Assembly (NCBI RefSeq): GCF_024679095.1
Contig: NW_026112149.1
Location: 53,501 to 117,500, forward strand
Source: Eriocheir sinensis
Lineage: Eukaryota > Arthropoda > Malacostraca > Decapoda > Varunidae
Direction: 5' to 3'
Length of the DNA stretch: 64,000 nucleotides
Below, in pieces: positions 28,365-37,810 of the stretch (the stretch's first letter is position 1; the number at the start of each line of letters is the position of its first letter). Made by a program: the position numbers and the translations under genes. Below the pieces are notes generated by a model, which saw only the letters and a list, made by a program, of their open reading frames with translations, did no database searches and was not told the DNA's origin.

Positions 28365-28689
28365 ATTCGTTGTTTTTCGCTTCAAGACAAAAAAAAAATT
28401 GAATGCGTATAAGCAGAAAATAACAAGTAATAAGAATAATAAGAAAAATAAAAAGTAACAATTATAATACTGAATGAATAGATGAAATAAAAATATGAAG
28501 AGAAAAAGTGAAGAAACAAAAGAAGAAAAAGAAGAAGAAGAAGAAGAAGAAGAAGAAGAAGAAGAAGAAGAACACAAGGAAGACCAAGAACAATAAGAGA
28601 AAAAAATCAAGAAAATAAAAACAAGAAAAAAATCCCCTCCCTACGTCAAAATATTATCATGTTATACAAATGGGAGGAAGGAGAGAACG
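28365..28689. other. A-rich spacer with (GAA)n
   Basis: A-rich DNA with (GAA)n at about 28529-28570. No gene. Confidence 0.7.
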
Positions 28690-28862
28690 TTCCGAAAGAA
28701 CATAAGAACATAAGAACACTGGGAGACTGCAAGAGCCGAGTGGCCAATACAGGGCAGCTCCAGAATTCCCCCCGCTACTCACGATGGGTGAGGTGTAGTT
28801 TCAGGGGTTACAGGTAGAGGCTTGATCCTTGTTTACCTTCGGTACGGGCGTACGCGCCAGTA
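28690..28862 (-). mobile_element. Family-A-like LINE 3'-tail fragment
   Basis: Minus-strand 3' end with TTATGTTCTTATGTTC terminal repeats and GGAGCTGCCCTGTATTGGCC. A 160-bp module (GATGGGTGAGGTGTAG, CGGTACGGGCGTACGC on plus) is repeated almost identically at 32661-32828. No coding part. Confidence 0.75.
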
Positions 28863-28870
28863 CCCTGTCT

Positions 28871-31548
28871 CCTTTTTTTTTTTTTTTTTTTTTTACAGCA
28901 AAGGAGACAGCTCAAGGGCACAAAAAAGTAAACATTAATAAAAAAAGCCCGCTACTCGCTGCTCCTAAAAAGAATCCAAAGAGGTGGCCGAAAGATAGGT
29001 CAGTTTCGGAAGGAGAGGTGTCCTGATACCCTCCTCTTGAAAGAGTTCAAGTCGTAGGCAGGAGGAAATACAGATGAAGGAAGATTGTTCCAGAGTTTAC
29101 CAGCGTGAGGGATGAAAGAGTGAAGATGCTGGTTAACTCTTGCATAAGGAGTTTGGACAGTATAGGGATGAGCATGAGTAGAAAGTCGAGTGCAGCGGGG
29201 CCGCGGGAGGGGGGGAGGCATGCAGTTAGCAAGTTCAGAAGAGCAGTCAGCGTGGAAATATCGATAGAAGATAGAAAGAGAGGCAACATTGCGGCGGAAT
29301 TTAAGAGGTAGAAGACTATCAGTATGAGGAGGAGAGCTGATGAGACGAAGAGCCTTTGCCTCAACTCTGTCCAGAAGAGCTGTGTGAGTGGAGCCCCCCC
29401 ACACATGAGATGCATACTCCATACGAGGGCGGACAAGGCCCCTGTATATGGACAGCAACTGTGCAGGGGAGAAGAACTGGCGGAGACGGTACAGAACGCC
29501 CAGCCTCGAGGAAGCTGATTTAGTAAGAGATGAGATATGAAGTTTCCAGTTGAGATTTTGAGTTAAGGATAGACCGAGGATGTTTAGTGTTGAGGAAGGT
29601 GATAGCTGGGTGTTGTCAAAGAATAGGGGATAGTTGTTTGGAAGATTGTGTCGAGTGGATAGGTGGAGAAACTGTGTTTTTGAGGCGTTGAAGGACACCA
29701 GGTTCTTCTTGCCCCAATCGGAAATAATAGTAAGGTCTGAGGCTAAGCGTTCTGCAGCCTCCAGCCTTGAGTCGTTAAGTTCCTGAAGGGTGGGTCTTCT
29801 ATTAAAAGAAGTTGAATAATGCAGAGTGGAATCATCGGCGTAGGAATGGATAGGACAGTTCGTTTTGGAAAGAAGATCATCAATGAACAACAGAAAAAGA
29901 GTGGGAGATAGGACAGAACCCTGTGGGACACCACTGTTAATAGATTTAGGGGAAGAACAGTGACCGTCTACCACGGCAGAAATAGAACGGTCAGAAAGGA
30001 GACTGGAGATAAAGGTACAGAGAGAAGGATAGAAACCGTAGGAGGGTAGTTTAGAAAGCAAAGATTAGTGCCAGACCCTATCAAAAGCTTTTGATATGTC
30101 CAGCGCAATAGCAAAAGTTTCACCGAAACGGCTAAGAGAGGATGACCAAGAGTCAGTTAAGAAGGCTAGGAGATCACCAGTAGAACGCCCCTTGCGGAAC
30201 CCATACTGGCGATCAGATAGAAGGTCAGAAGTGGAAAGGTGCTTTTGAATCTTCCGGTTAAGGATTGATTCAAAAGCTTTAGATAGACAAGAAAGTAAAG
30301 CAATAGGACGGTAGTTTGAGGGATTGGAGCGGTCACCCTTCTTAGGTACAGGCTGTATGAAGGCATACTTCCAGCAAGAAGGAAAGGTAGATGTTGACAG
30401 GCAGAGGCGAAAGAGTTTGACCAGGCAGGGTGACAGCACGGAGGCACAGTTTTTAAGGACAATAGGAGGCACTCCATCAGGTCCATAAGCCTTCTGAGGA
30501 TTGAGGCCAGAGAGGGCATAGAAAACATCATTTTGAAGAATCTTTATAACAGGCATAAAGGAGTCAGAGGGGGGATGAGTAGGAGGAATATGCCCAGAAT
30601 CGTCCAGAGTGGAGTTTTTAGAGAAAGTTTGAGAGAAGAGTTCAGCCTTAGAGATAGATGAGACGGCAGTGTTGCCGTCAGGACTGAGGAGTGGAGTGAA
30701 AGATGAAGAAGTGAAGTTGGAGGAGATGTTTTTGGCTAGATGCCAGAAGTCACGGGAAGAGTTAGAGAAAGCAAGGTTTTGACATTTTCTATTAATGAAA
30801 TAATTTTTGGTTAGTCGGAGAATAGATTTGGCACGATTTCGGGCAGAAATGTAAAGTTCATAATTAGCATTAGTTTGAAGGCTCTGGTATCTTTTGTGAG
30901 CTACCTCTCTATCATTGACAGCACGAGAACAAGCGTGATTAAACCAAGGCTTTTTAGCGTGAGGAGTAGAGAAAGAACGAGGAATGTATGCCTCCATTCC
31001 AGAGACAATCACCTCTGTGATGCGCTGAGCACACACAGAGGGGTCTCTATCCTTAAAGCAATAATCATTCCACGGGAAATCGGAAAAGTACATCCTCAGG
31101 TCGTCCCACCGAGCTGAAGCAAAATGCCAGAAGCATCGCCTCTTCGGTGGGTCCAGAGGGTGTACAGGAGCGATAGGACAGGATGCAGAAATAAGATTGT
31201 GATCGGAGGAGCCCAACGGAGAGAACAGTTTGACAGAATAAGCAGAAGGGTTTGAGGTAAGGAAGAGGTCTAGAATGTTGGGCCGATCTCCAAGACGGTC
31301 AGGAATACGTGTAGGGTGCTGGACCAACTGCTCTAGGTCGTTGAGGATAGCAAAGTTGTAGGCTTGTTCACCAGGATGGTCAGTGAAAGAGGATGAAAGC
31401 CAAAGCTGGTGGTGAACATTGAAATCTCCTAGGATGGAGATTTCAGCGAAGGGAGAGTGGGTCAAGATGTGCTCCACTTTAGAATTCAAATAGTCAAAGA
31501 ATTTTACATAGTTGGTAGAGTTAGGTGAGAGATAAACTGCACCCACAC
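28871..31548 (-). mobile_element. Jockey-like LINE (family C), longest copy
   Basis: A minus-strand element with a terminal A-run (T-run at 28871-28892 on plus), 3' UTR (GAGCAGCGAGTAGCGGGC, TGTGCCCTTGAGCTGTCTCC), RT, and the C-terminal half of an APE-type endonuclease. The 5' end is lost at 31548, where a family-A-like LINE 3' end abuts. The same 3' tail appears at least ten more times in the window as short fragments. Confidence 0.93.
29000..31546 (-). pseudogene. LINE ORF2: endonuclease-RT, one nonsense codon
   Basis: One frame over about 849 codons with a single stop (TAA at about 30066-30068). The upstream part (31546-30069) has APE endonuclease motifs ([24 protein letters not shown]), then RT ([67 protein letters not shown]). 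The downstream part has [30 protein letters not shown] (motif C intact), LNILGLSLTQNLNWKLHISS and RPRMEYASHVWGG. The copy at 51.3 kb has a Gln codon at the stop position, so this is a point nonsense mutation. The N-terminal half of the endonuclease is missing. Motif style fits the jockey/I group; the exact clade is uncertain. Confidence 0.9.
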
Positions 31549-32660
31549 CTCACTGCCACCTGTCATCCTTGTCCATGTAGCTATCCAGTCTACTCTTAAA
31601 ACAAGCTATCGTCCCTGCACTATGTGATTGCTGAGTCTATTCCATTCCCCCACCACCCTATTACTAAACCAATGCTTGCCTATATCTCTCCTAAATCTAT
31701 ACTTTTCTAATTTAAATCCATTACTGTGTGTTCTATCCTGCTGGCTAATTCTCAGTACTTTACTTATATCGCTTTTGTTGTAACCCTTGACCCATTTGAA
31801 TACTTCTATCAGATCTCCCCGCACTCTTCGTCTTTCTAGTAAATGTAAGTTTAAATGTTTCAGCCTATCTTGATATGGAAGGTTCCTCAGCTCCTGAATC
31901 ATCTTGGTCATTCTCCTCTGAGCTGATTCTAGCAAGTTGATGTCCATTCTGTAGTGTGGGCACCAAAATTGGACAGCATAATCTAAGTGTGGCCTAACTA
32001 AAGCTAAATAGAGTCTGAGGATGACCTCTGCACTTTTGTTGGTTACCGTCCTGTTAATAAAGCCTAATACCCTGTTAGCCCAATTCCTCGCATTAAAACA
32101 TTGCTTCCTTAGTTTTAGGTCAGTGTTCACTAACACTCCCAAGTCCCTTTCACACTCTGATCTGCCTATCGCTGTGGAGTCTAAACTATACCCGTGTAAT
32201 GGGTTGCGTGTTCCTACACTAAGTACGCTACACTTGGTGACGTTAAAATTCATCTGCCATTTCTCTGACCAAGCTGACAGTTTGTTGAGATCCTCCTGCA
32301 GTGCTCTAACATCCTCCCCTGTCCTAATAGTGCGTCCTATTTTGGTGTCATCCGCAAATTTACCTGTCACTAGTTATCCCATTGTCTGTGTCATTGATGT
32401 AGATAATGAATAAAAGTGGGCCTAAAACGGAACCCCACTGGTGATATTACCCCATTCGGATTTTTTTTTACCGTTAATGGTAACCCTCTGTTTTCTGTCG
32501 TAAATCCACGCCCTAATCCAATCATAAACCTCCTTTTCTATTCCATGAGCCCTGACTTTATTTAACAGTCTCTGGTGCGATAATTTATCGAAGGCCTTAC
32601 TAAAATCAAGATAAACTACATCGTAACTCTCATTATTGTCAGCTGCCTCGTATACTCTAT
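31549..32660 (-). mobile_element. CR1/L2-like LINE (family A relative), 5'-truncated
   Basis: The minus strand encodes YLDFSKAFDKLSHQRLLNKV (motif A), SEWGNITSGVP (start of motif B), then after a short deletion KFADDTKIGRTIRTGEDVRA (motif C) and [38 protein letters not shown] and RVVGEWNRLSNHIVQGR follow. It is about 65-70% like family A by eye. The IYIND segment between motifs B and C is partly lost near 32370-32430. Its 3' end lies against the broken 5' end of the family-C element. Confidence 0.87.
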
Positions 32661-32828
32661 TGTAACATAAAAGCATAAGAACACAGGGAGACTGCAAGAG
32701 GCCGAGTTTCCTACACAGGGCAGCTCCAGAATCCCCCCCCACTACTCACGATGGGTGAGGTGTAGTCTCAGGGGCTACAGGTAGAGGCTTGATCTTCGTT
32801 TACCTTCGGTACGGGCGTACGCTGGTAC
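32661..32828 (-). mobile_element. Family-A-like LINE 3'-tail fragment at the 5' edge of the LTR element
   Basis: Near-duplicate of 28690-28862 (CTCACGATGGGTGAGGTGTA, TACCTTCGGTACGGGCGTAC). It directly abuts the Gag N-terminus of the Gmr1-like element, where a 5' LTR and leader would be expected. Confidence 0.75.
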
Positions 32829-32933
32829 TGGGCCTCTCGGGAGCTGAAGTCGGCCGCTATGTGTTGGAACAACAGGCCGTACAAAGGGAAAAACGCGCCT
32901 TAGAAAGGGAAGAACGGAAGAGGAAAGAATAAA

Positions 32934-34000
32934 TTAAGGAACGAAAGAGGCAAGAAGAAATGGAAGAACGGAAGAGGAAAGAAGAAATTGAAGAACGAAA
33001 GAGGAAAGAAGAAATGGAAGAACGGAAGAGGAAAGAAGAAATTGAAGAACGAAAAAGGCAAGAAGAAATGGAAGAACGGAAGAGGAAAGAAGAAATTGAA
33101 GAACGGAAGAGGCAAGGAGAAATGGAAGAACGAAAGAGGAAAGAAGAAACTGAAGAACGGAAGAGGAAAGAAGAAACTGAAGAACGGAAGAGGAAACAAG
33201 AAATTAAGGAAAGAAAGAGGCAAGAAGAAATGGAAGAACGGAAGAGGAAAGAAGAAATTGAAGAACGAAAGAGGCAAGAAGAAATTGAAGAACGAAAGAG
33301 GCAAGAAGAAATTGAAGAACGAAAGAGGCAAGAAGAAATTGAAGAACGGAAGAGGAAAGAAGAAATTGAAGAACGAATGAGGAAAGAAGAAATTGAAGAA
33401 CGAAAGAGGAAAGAAGAAATTGAAGAACGAATGAGGAAAGAAGAAAAGGAAGAACGGAAGAGGCAAGAAGAAATTGAAGAACGAAAGAGGAAAGAAGAAA
33501 TTGAAGAACGAATGAGGAAAGAAGAAATTGAAGAACGGAAGAGGAAAGAAGAAATTGAAGAACGGAAGAGGAAAGAAGAAATTGAAGAACGAAAGAGGAA
33601 AGAAGAAATTGAAGAACGAATGAGGAAAGAAGAAAAGGAAGAACGGAAGAGGAAAGAAGAAATTGAAGAACGAAAGAGGAAAGAAGAAATTGAAGAACGA
33701 ATGAGGAAAGAAGAAAAGGAAGAACGGAAGAGGAAAGAAGAAATTGAAGAACGGAAGAGGAAAGAAGAAAAGGAAGAACGGAAGAGGAAAGAAGAAAAGG
33801 AAGAACGGAAGAGGAAAGAAGAAATTGAAGAACGGAAGAGGAAAGAAGAAAAGGAAGAACGGAAGAGGAAAGAAGAAATTGAAGAACGAAAGAGGAAAGA
33901 AAAAATTGAAGAACGAAAGAGGAAAGAAGAAAAGGAAGAACGGAAGAGGAAAGAAGAAATTGAAGAACGAAAGAGGAAAGAAGAAATGGAAGAACGGAAG
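32934..34000 (+). repeat. 27-bp coding minisatellite, left block
   Basis: About 39 units of GAAGAACGGAAGAGGAAAGA plus GAAATT (27 bp) encode a nine-residue charged motif. Variants include CGGAAG/CGAAAG, AAA/CAA and ATT/ATG/AAG. The array stops at 34000 exactly where the LINE begins. Confidence 0.95.
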
Positions 34001-36153
34001 ATTTACATAGATTTACATAGATTTACATAGAAAATCAGACCACACAGACCCCATGGTCCAGACTTGGTGGTCTGTCCTTAAACCTAAGTGATTTTACATT
34101 AATCAGAAGACTCCAAAACGTTGCATTTCTACTCTAGTTGATATTAAGTTGAAGGAAGTGACGGTCGAGCTTATTTTTGAAGGAGTCAATCGTGTTACAC
34201 TGGACCACTGATGATGGGAGCTTATTCCATTCTCGCACTACAACGTTGGTGAAGAAAAATTTGGTGCAGTCTGAATTTACTTGTCTACATCTGAGTTTTA
34301 CGCCATTGTTCCTCGTGCGCAAAGTGTCATCGATCATAAACAATGTTGATCTGTCTACATTCGTGAAACCATTAAGTATTTTAAAACATTCGATCAGTTT
34401 TCCTCGGAGGCGACGTTTCTCAAGAGAGAACATGTTAAGGGTAGAAAGCCTTTCTTCGTAGGATTTGTTGCGCAAGGAAGGGATAATTTTCGTTGCCCGA
34501 CGCTGAACACCTTCTAATTTAGCAATATCCTTTGCATGGTGGGGAGACCAAACTGTACCGCATATTCCAAGTGGGGTCTGACTAAACTGTTGTAGAGCAG
34601 AGTATTACATCTTTATTCTTAAAAAGTTTCTTTTAATGAAGCCCAACATTCTGTTCGCTTTATTTGCTGCATCGATGCATTGCTGTGAGAATTTGAGGTT
34701 TGACGCGATTTTGACCCCAAGTCCTTGACGCATTGAACGCTTTTGAGTTTAACGCCGCGCATTTCGTAATCAAACTTTTTATTCCTCGTTCCAACTTGAA
34801 GGACCTGGCACTTGTCTACGTTAAAGGGCATCTCCATCTATCCGACCAAGTTGAAATTTTGTGCAAATCCTCTTGGAGGCTTTGCCTGTCTTCGTCAGTG
34901 AGAACCGAGTTACCAATCTTTGTGTCGTCTGCAAATTTACTAATGCGGTTATTGAGTCCAACATCCACGTCGTTGATGTAAATAATGAAGAGCACTGGGC
35001 CAAGAACCGAGCCCTGAGGGACGCCACTAGTGACAGGCGCCCACTCTGAGTTAAATCCGTCAATCACTACTCTTTGTTGTCTGTTGCTCAACCAATTCGC
35101 GATCCATTGGTTTACCTGACCGTCAATACCTATTTGTTTTAATTTGTAAAGTAATTTATGATGCGGGACTTTCTCAAACGCTTTCTTGAAATCAAGATAG
35201 ACTACGTCCAGTGAGTGGGTTACGTCATAAACAGTGAAGAGGTCGTTATAAAAGGTGACTAGATTTGACAGGCAGGATCTTTGTTTTCGGAAGCCATGTT
35301 GTGAGTCCCCAATTAATGAGTGGCTTTCAAGGTAACTCACAATTTTGTCTCTAATTATGCTCTCAAGTAGCTTACCTACAACCGAAGTTAGACTAATGGG
35401 CCTGTAATTACCTGGTACTTTTTTGTCTCCTTTCTTAAAAATCGGTGTCACGTTAGCCTTTTTCCAATCTGAAGGGACAATGCCTTGTCGCAAGGACATA
35501 TTGAATACGGTTGTGATGGAGGAGAGTATTTAGCTCTTTGTTTCTTTCAGCAGAGTTGGATATACTTTATCAGGTCCAGGACTTTTATTTGTTTTAAGTG
35601 ATTTGAGGGCTTTAAGGACTTCATCGGGTTTTATTTCAAAGTTAGACAATGCATGCTCGGGATTTACATTAGTACTGGTGTTGGTGGTGGGAGGACTGTT
35701 ATTATTAAACACCGAGGAAAAGTAATTATTTAATAGGTTTGCAACGTGTTGGCTGTCAGTCACTAGTGCACCGTCGCTGTTTATTAAAGGTCCAATTCCA
35801 CTTCTGATCGCCTTTCTGTTGTTTATGTAACTGAAGAAGGATTTCGGATTATTTTTACAGTTGGCTGCAATATTTTCTTCATATCTACGCTTTGCCTGAC
35901 GCACTAATATGTTTACTCGTCGCCTTGCATCATTGTAAAGTCTAATGTTTTCGGGCGTGCTTTGGTCTTTCTTTAACCTGTAAGACAATTTTCTCTCCTT
36001 GACTGAGTGTTTAATTTCGCTATTAAACCAAGGTGGACTTTTATTAGTGTTAATTCGCTTCTCGCACAAGGGGACAAGTGTGTCCTGCTGAGTGAGTAAG
36101 TGATTTTTAAAGTTTAGCCAGGCGTCCTCTGCATTGCCGTCATCTGATAGTTG
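34001..36153 (-). mobile_element. CR1-like LINE (family B) nested in the Gag minisatellite
   Basis: The 3' end on the minus strand has three CTATGTAAAT units (34001-34030). The 3' UTR phrase GACCATGGGGTCTGTGTGGT is present, then ORF2 in several frames. The frames include NLLNNYFSSVFNNNSPPTTN, SPGPDKVYPTLLKETKS, NYRPISLTSVVGKLLESIIR, HGFRKQRSCLSNLVTFYNDL and [33 protein letters not shown] and LEKRRLRGKLIECFKILNGF follow. It is 5'-truncated at 36153, between endonuclease and RT. Frame breaks lie near 35530, 34820, 34620 and 34550. On each side the host minisatellite continues without loss or gain of bases. Confidence 0.93.
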
Positions 36154-36855
36154 AGGAAAGAAAAAATTGAAGAACGGAAGAGGAAAGAAGAAATTGAAGA
36201 ACGGAAGAGGAAAGAAGAAATTGAAGAACGAAAGAGGTAAGAAGAAATTGAAGAACGGAAGAGGAAAGAAGAAATGGAAGAACGGAAGAGGAAAGAAGAA
36301 ATTGAAGAACGAAAGAGGCAAGAAGAAATTGAAGAACGGAAGTGGAAAGAAGAAATGGAAGAACGGAAGAGGAAAGAAGAAATTGAAGAACGAAAGAGGA
36401 AAGAAGAAATGGAAGAACGGAAGAGGAAAGAAGAAATTGAAGAACGGAAGAGGAAAGAAGAAATGGAAGAACGGAAGTGGAAAGAAGAAATTGAAGAACG
36501 GAAGTGGAAAGAAGAAATGGAAGAACGGAAGAGGAAAGAAGAAATGGAAGAACGGAAGAGGAAAGAAGAAATTGAAGAACGAAAGAGGAAAGAAGAAATG
36601 GAAGAACGGAAGAGGAAAGAAGAAATGGAAGAACGGAAGAGGAAAGAAGAAATTGAAGAACGGAAGAGGAAAAAAGAAATTGAAGAACGGAAGAGGAAAG
36701 AAGAAATTGAAGAACGGAAGAGGAAAGAAGAAATTGAAGAACGGAAGAGGAAAGAAGAAATTGAAGAACGGAAGAGGAAAGAAGAAATTGAAGAACGGAA
36801 GAGGAAAAAAGAAATTGAAGAACGGAAGAGGAAAAAAGAAATTGAAGAAATGCAG
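36154..36855 (+). repeat. 27-bp coding minisatellite, right block
   Basis: About 26 further units of the same repeat, in the same phase and orientation as the left block. Some units read AAGTGG or AAAAAA. It ends at EIEEMQKEE, where the non-repetitive Gag sequence resumes. Confidence 0.95.
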
Positions 36856-36889
36856 AAGGAAGAAGAGCGAAAGTTCGAGTTAGCGAAGC

Positions 36890-37810
36890 TTGAGGCCGAG
36901 AAGGGACTGGAGCTGGCTCGGATCGCCGCTTCGAGTAAGTCTGCTCCTCGTTTTGACGGTGAGTGTGCTGACCGTCCTTGTTTACAAGGATGGAGATGAC
37001 TTTGCTTCTTACCTTACCAGATTCGAAAGGATAGCTGAGCTTTTGAAGGTTGACAAGGATGCTTATGCTGTAAGATTGGGAGCCCGTTTGTCTGGTAAAG
37101 CTGCTAGGATTTACACTTCGTTTTCTCCTGAGATTGTTGCTGACTACCATCTTCTGAAGAAGTCCCTGCTGAAGAGCTTTTGCAAGACTCCCGACGGCTT
37201 TAGAGTGGACTTCAGGTCAGGCAAGATTCAGCCAGGTGAAACTTACGAGCAGTTCAGCATTCAACTTGGCCGCTCGTTTGAACAGTGGTTAGAGGCTTCC
37301 AATATTGACTTCACCTACACTTCTTTAAAGGACTTTATGTTGCTAGATCAGTTCATCTCCTCTCTTCTCCCTGACCTTCGGACGTTTATTAAGGAACGTG
37401 GAGTGCGGCCGCTGGCGGCCGCCGTACAGTTAGCCGACGACTGGTCATCGGCGCGCCACTCATATCCCAGGTCTCCCAAGTCGTCATCTGCCAGCAAGAA
37501 GACACACAAGAAAGATAAAGCTTCCTTCGACTCCAGTTCTCCTGCCGCCAAAGTTCCTGCCTTCACCCTGAAGTGCCATCAATGCGGGGAGGTAGGCCAT
37601 ATCCGCCCCAGGTGCCCTAAGAATCCTCGCGCCTTTAAGGACGCACCGTCCTCTTCAGTTAACATAGGCTTCTGTTGGGAGGACAGGAAAGTTTCCAACT
37701 ACTGTGTTGCGGGGACCATCAACGGCGCCTGGACTTCTACAATCATCCGTGACGCCGGTTGTTCCAGCCTCATCGTTTCCGAGGAGGCCTTGCCAGATGT
37801 TGGAACGTAA
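36890..37810 (+). CDS. Gag capsid (SCAN-like), zinc knuckle and start of protease
   Basis: Frame of about 306 codons; the first 25 or so residues are out of frame and the real homology starts at about 36990 (DDFASYLTRFERIAELL). A capsid region follows, with LSGKAARIY, FRSGKIQPGETYEQF, RSFEQWLEASN and DFMLLDQFISSLLPDLRTFI, then RGVRPLAAAVQLADDW. This order and spacing resembles the vertebrate SCAN domain, which is held to derive from a Gmr1-type capsid. A Ser/Lys-rich linker leads to a CCHC knuckle (CHQCGEVGHIRPRC, 37574-37615). The protease begins with TSTIIRDAGCSSLIV; the active-site triad reads Asp-Ala-Gly (37751-37759) instead of Asp-Thr/Ser-Gly. The frame stops at 37808, inside the protease. 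Confidence 0.8.
   Translation: MRPRRDWSWLGSPLRVSLLLVLTVSVLTVLVYKDGDDFASYLTRFERIAELLKVDKDAYAVRLGARLSGKAARIYTSFSPEIVADYHLLKKSLLKSFCKTPDGFRVDFRSGKIQPGETYEQFSIQLGRSFEQWLEASNIDFTYTSLKDFMLLDQFISSLLPDLRTFIKERGVRPLAAAVQLADDWSSARHSYPRSPKSSSASKKTHKKDKASFDSSSPAAKVPAFTLKCHQCGEVGHIRPRCPKNPRAFKDAPSSSVNIGFCWEDRKVSNYCVAGTINGAWTSTIIRDAGCSSLIVSEEALPDVGT

Larger units (their letters stand above)
32829..36883 (+). pseudogene. Gag N-terminal coiled coil, interrupted by a nested LINE
   Basis: The frame starts with GAEVGRYVLEQQAVQREKRA and passes into a long run of nine-residue units (EERKRKEEI and variants with Q, M, K) encoded by a 27-bp repeat. The right part ends with EEMQKEEERKFELAKLEAEK, then SAPRFDGE, the usual entry to a gypsy capsid. 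Nonsense codons occur at 32930-32932 and near 36238. Charged coiled coils ahead of the capsid are common in this type of Gag, but a perfect repeat this long is unusual. A frameshift near 36975 separates it from the capsid frame. Confidence 0.75.

Noticed and set aside
36140..37150. Minus-strand 336-codon Leu/Ser/Phe-rich frame
   Set aside because: Reverse-strand shadow of the 27-bp Gag minisatellite.
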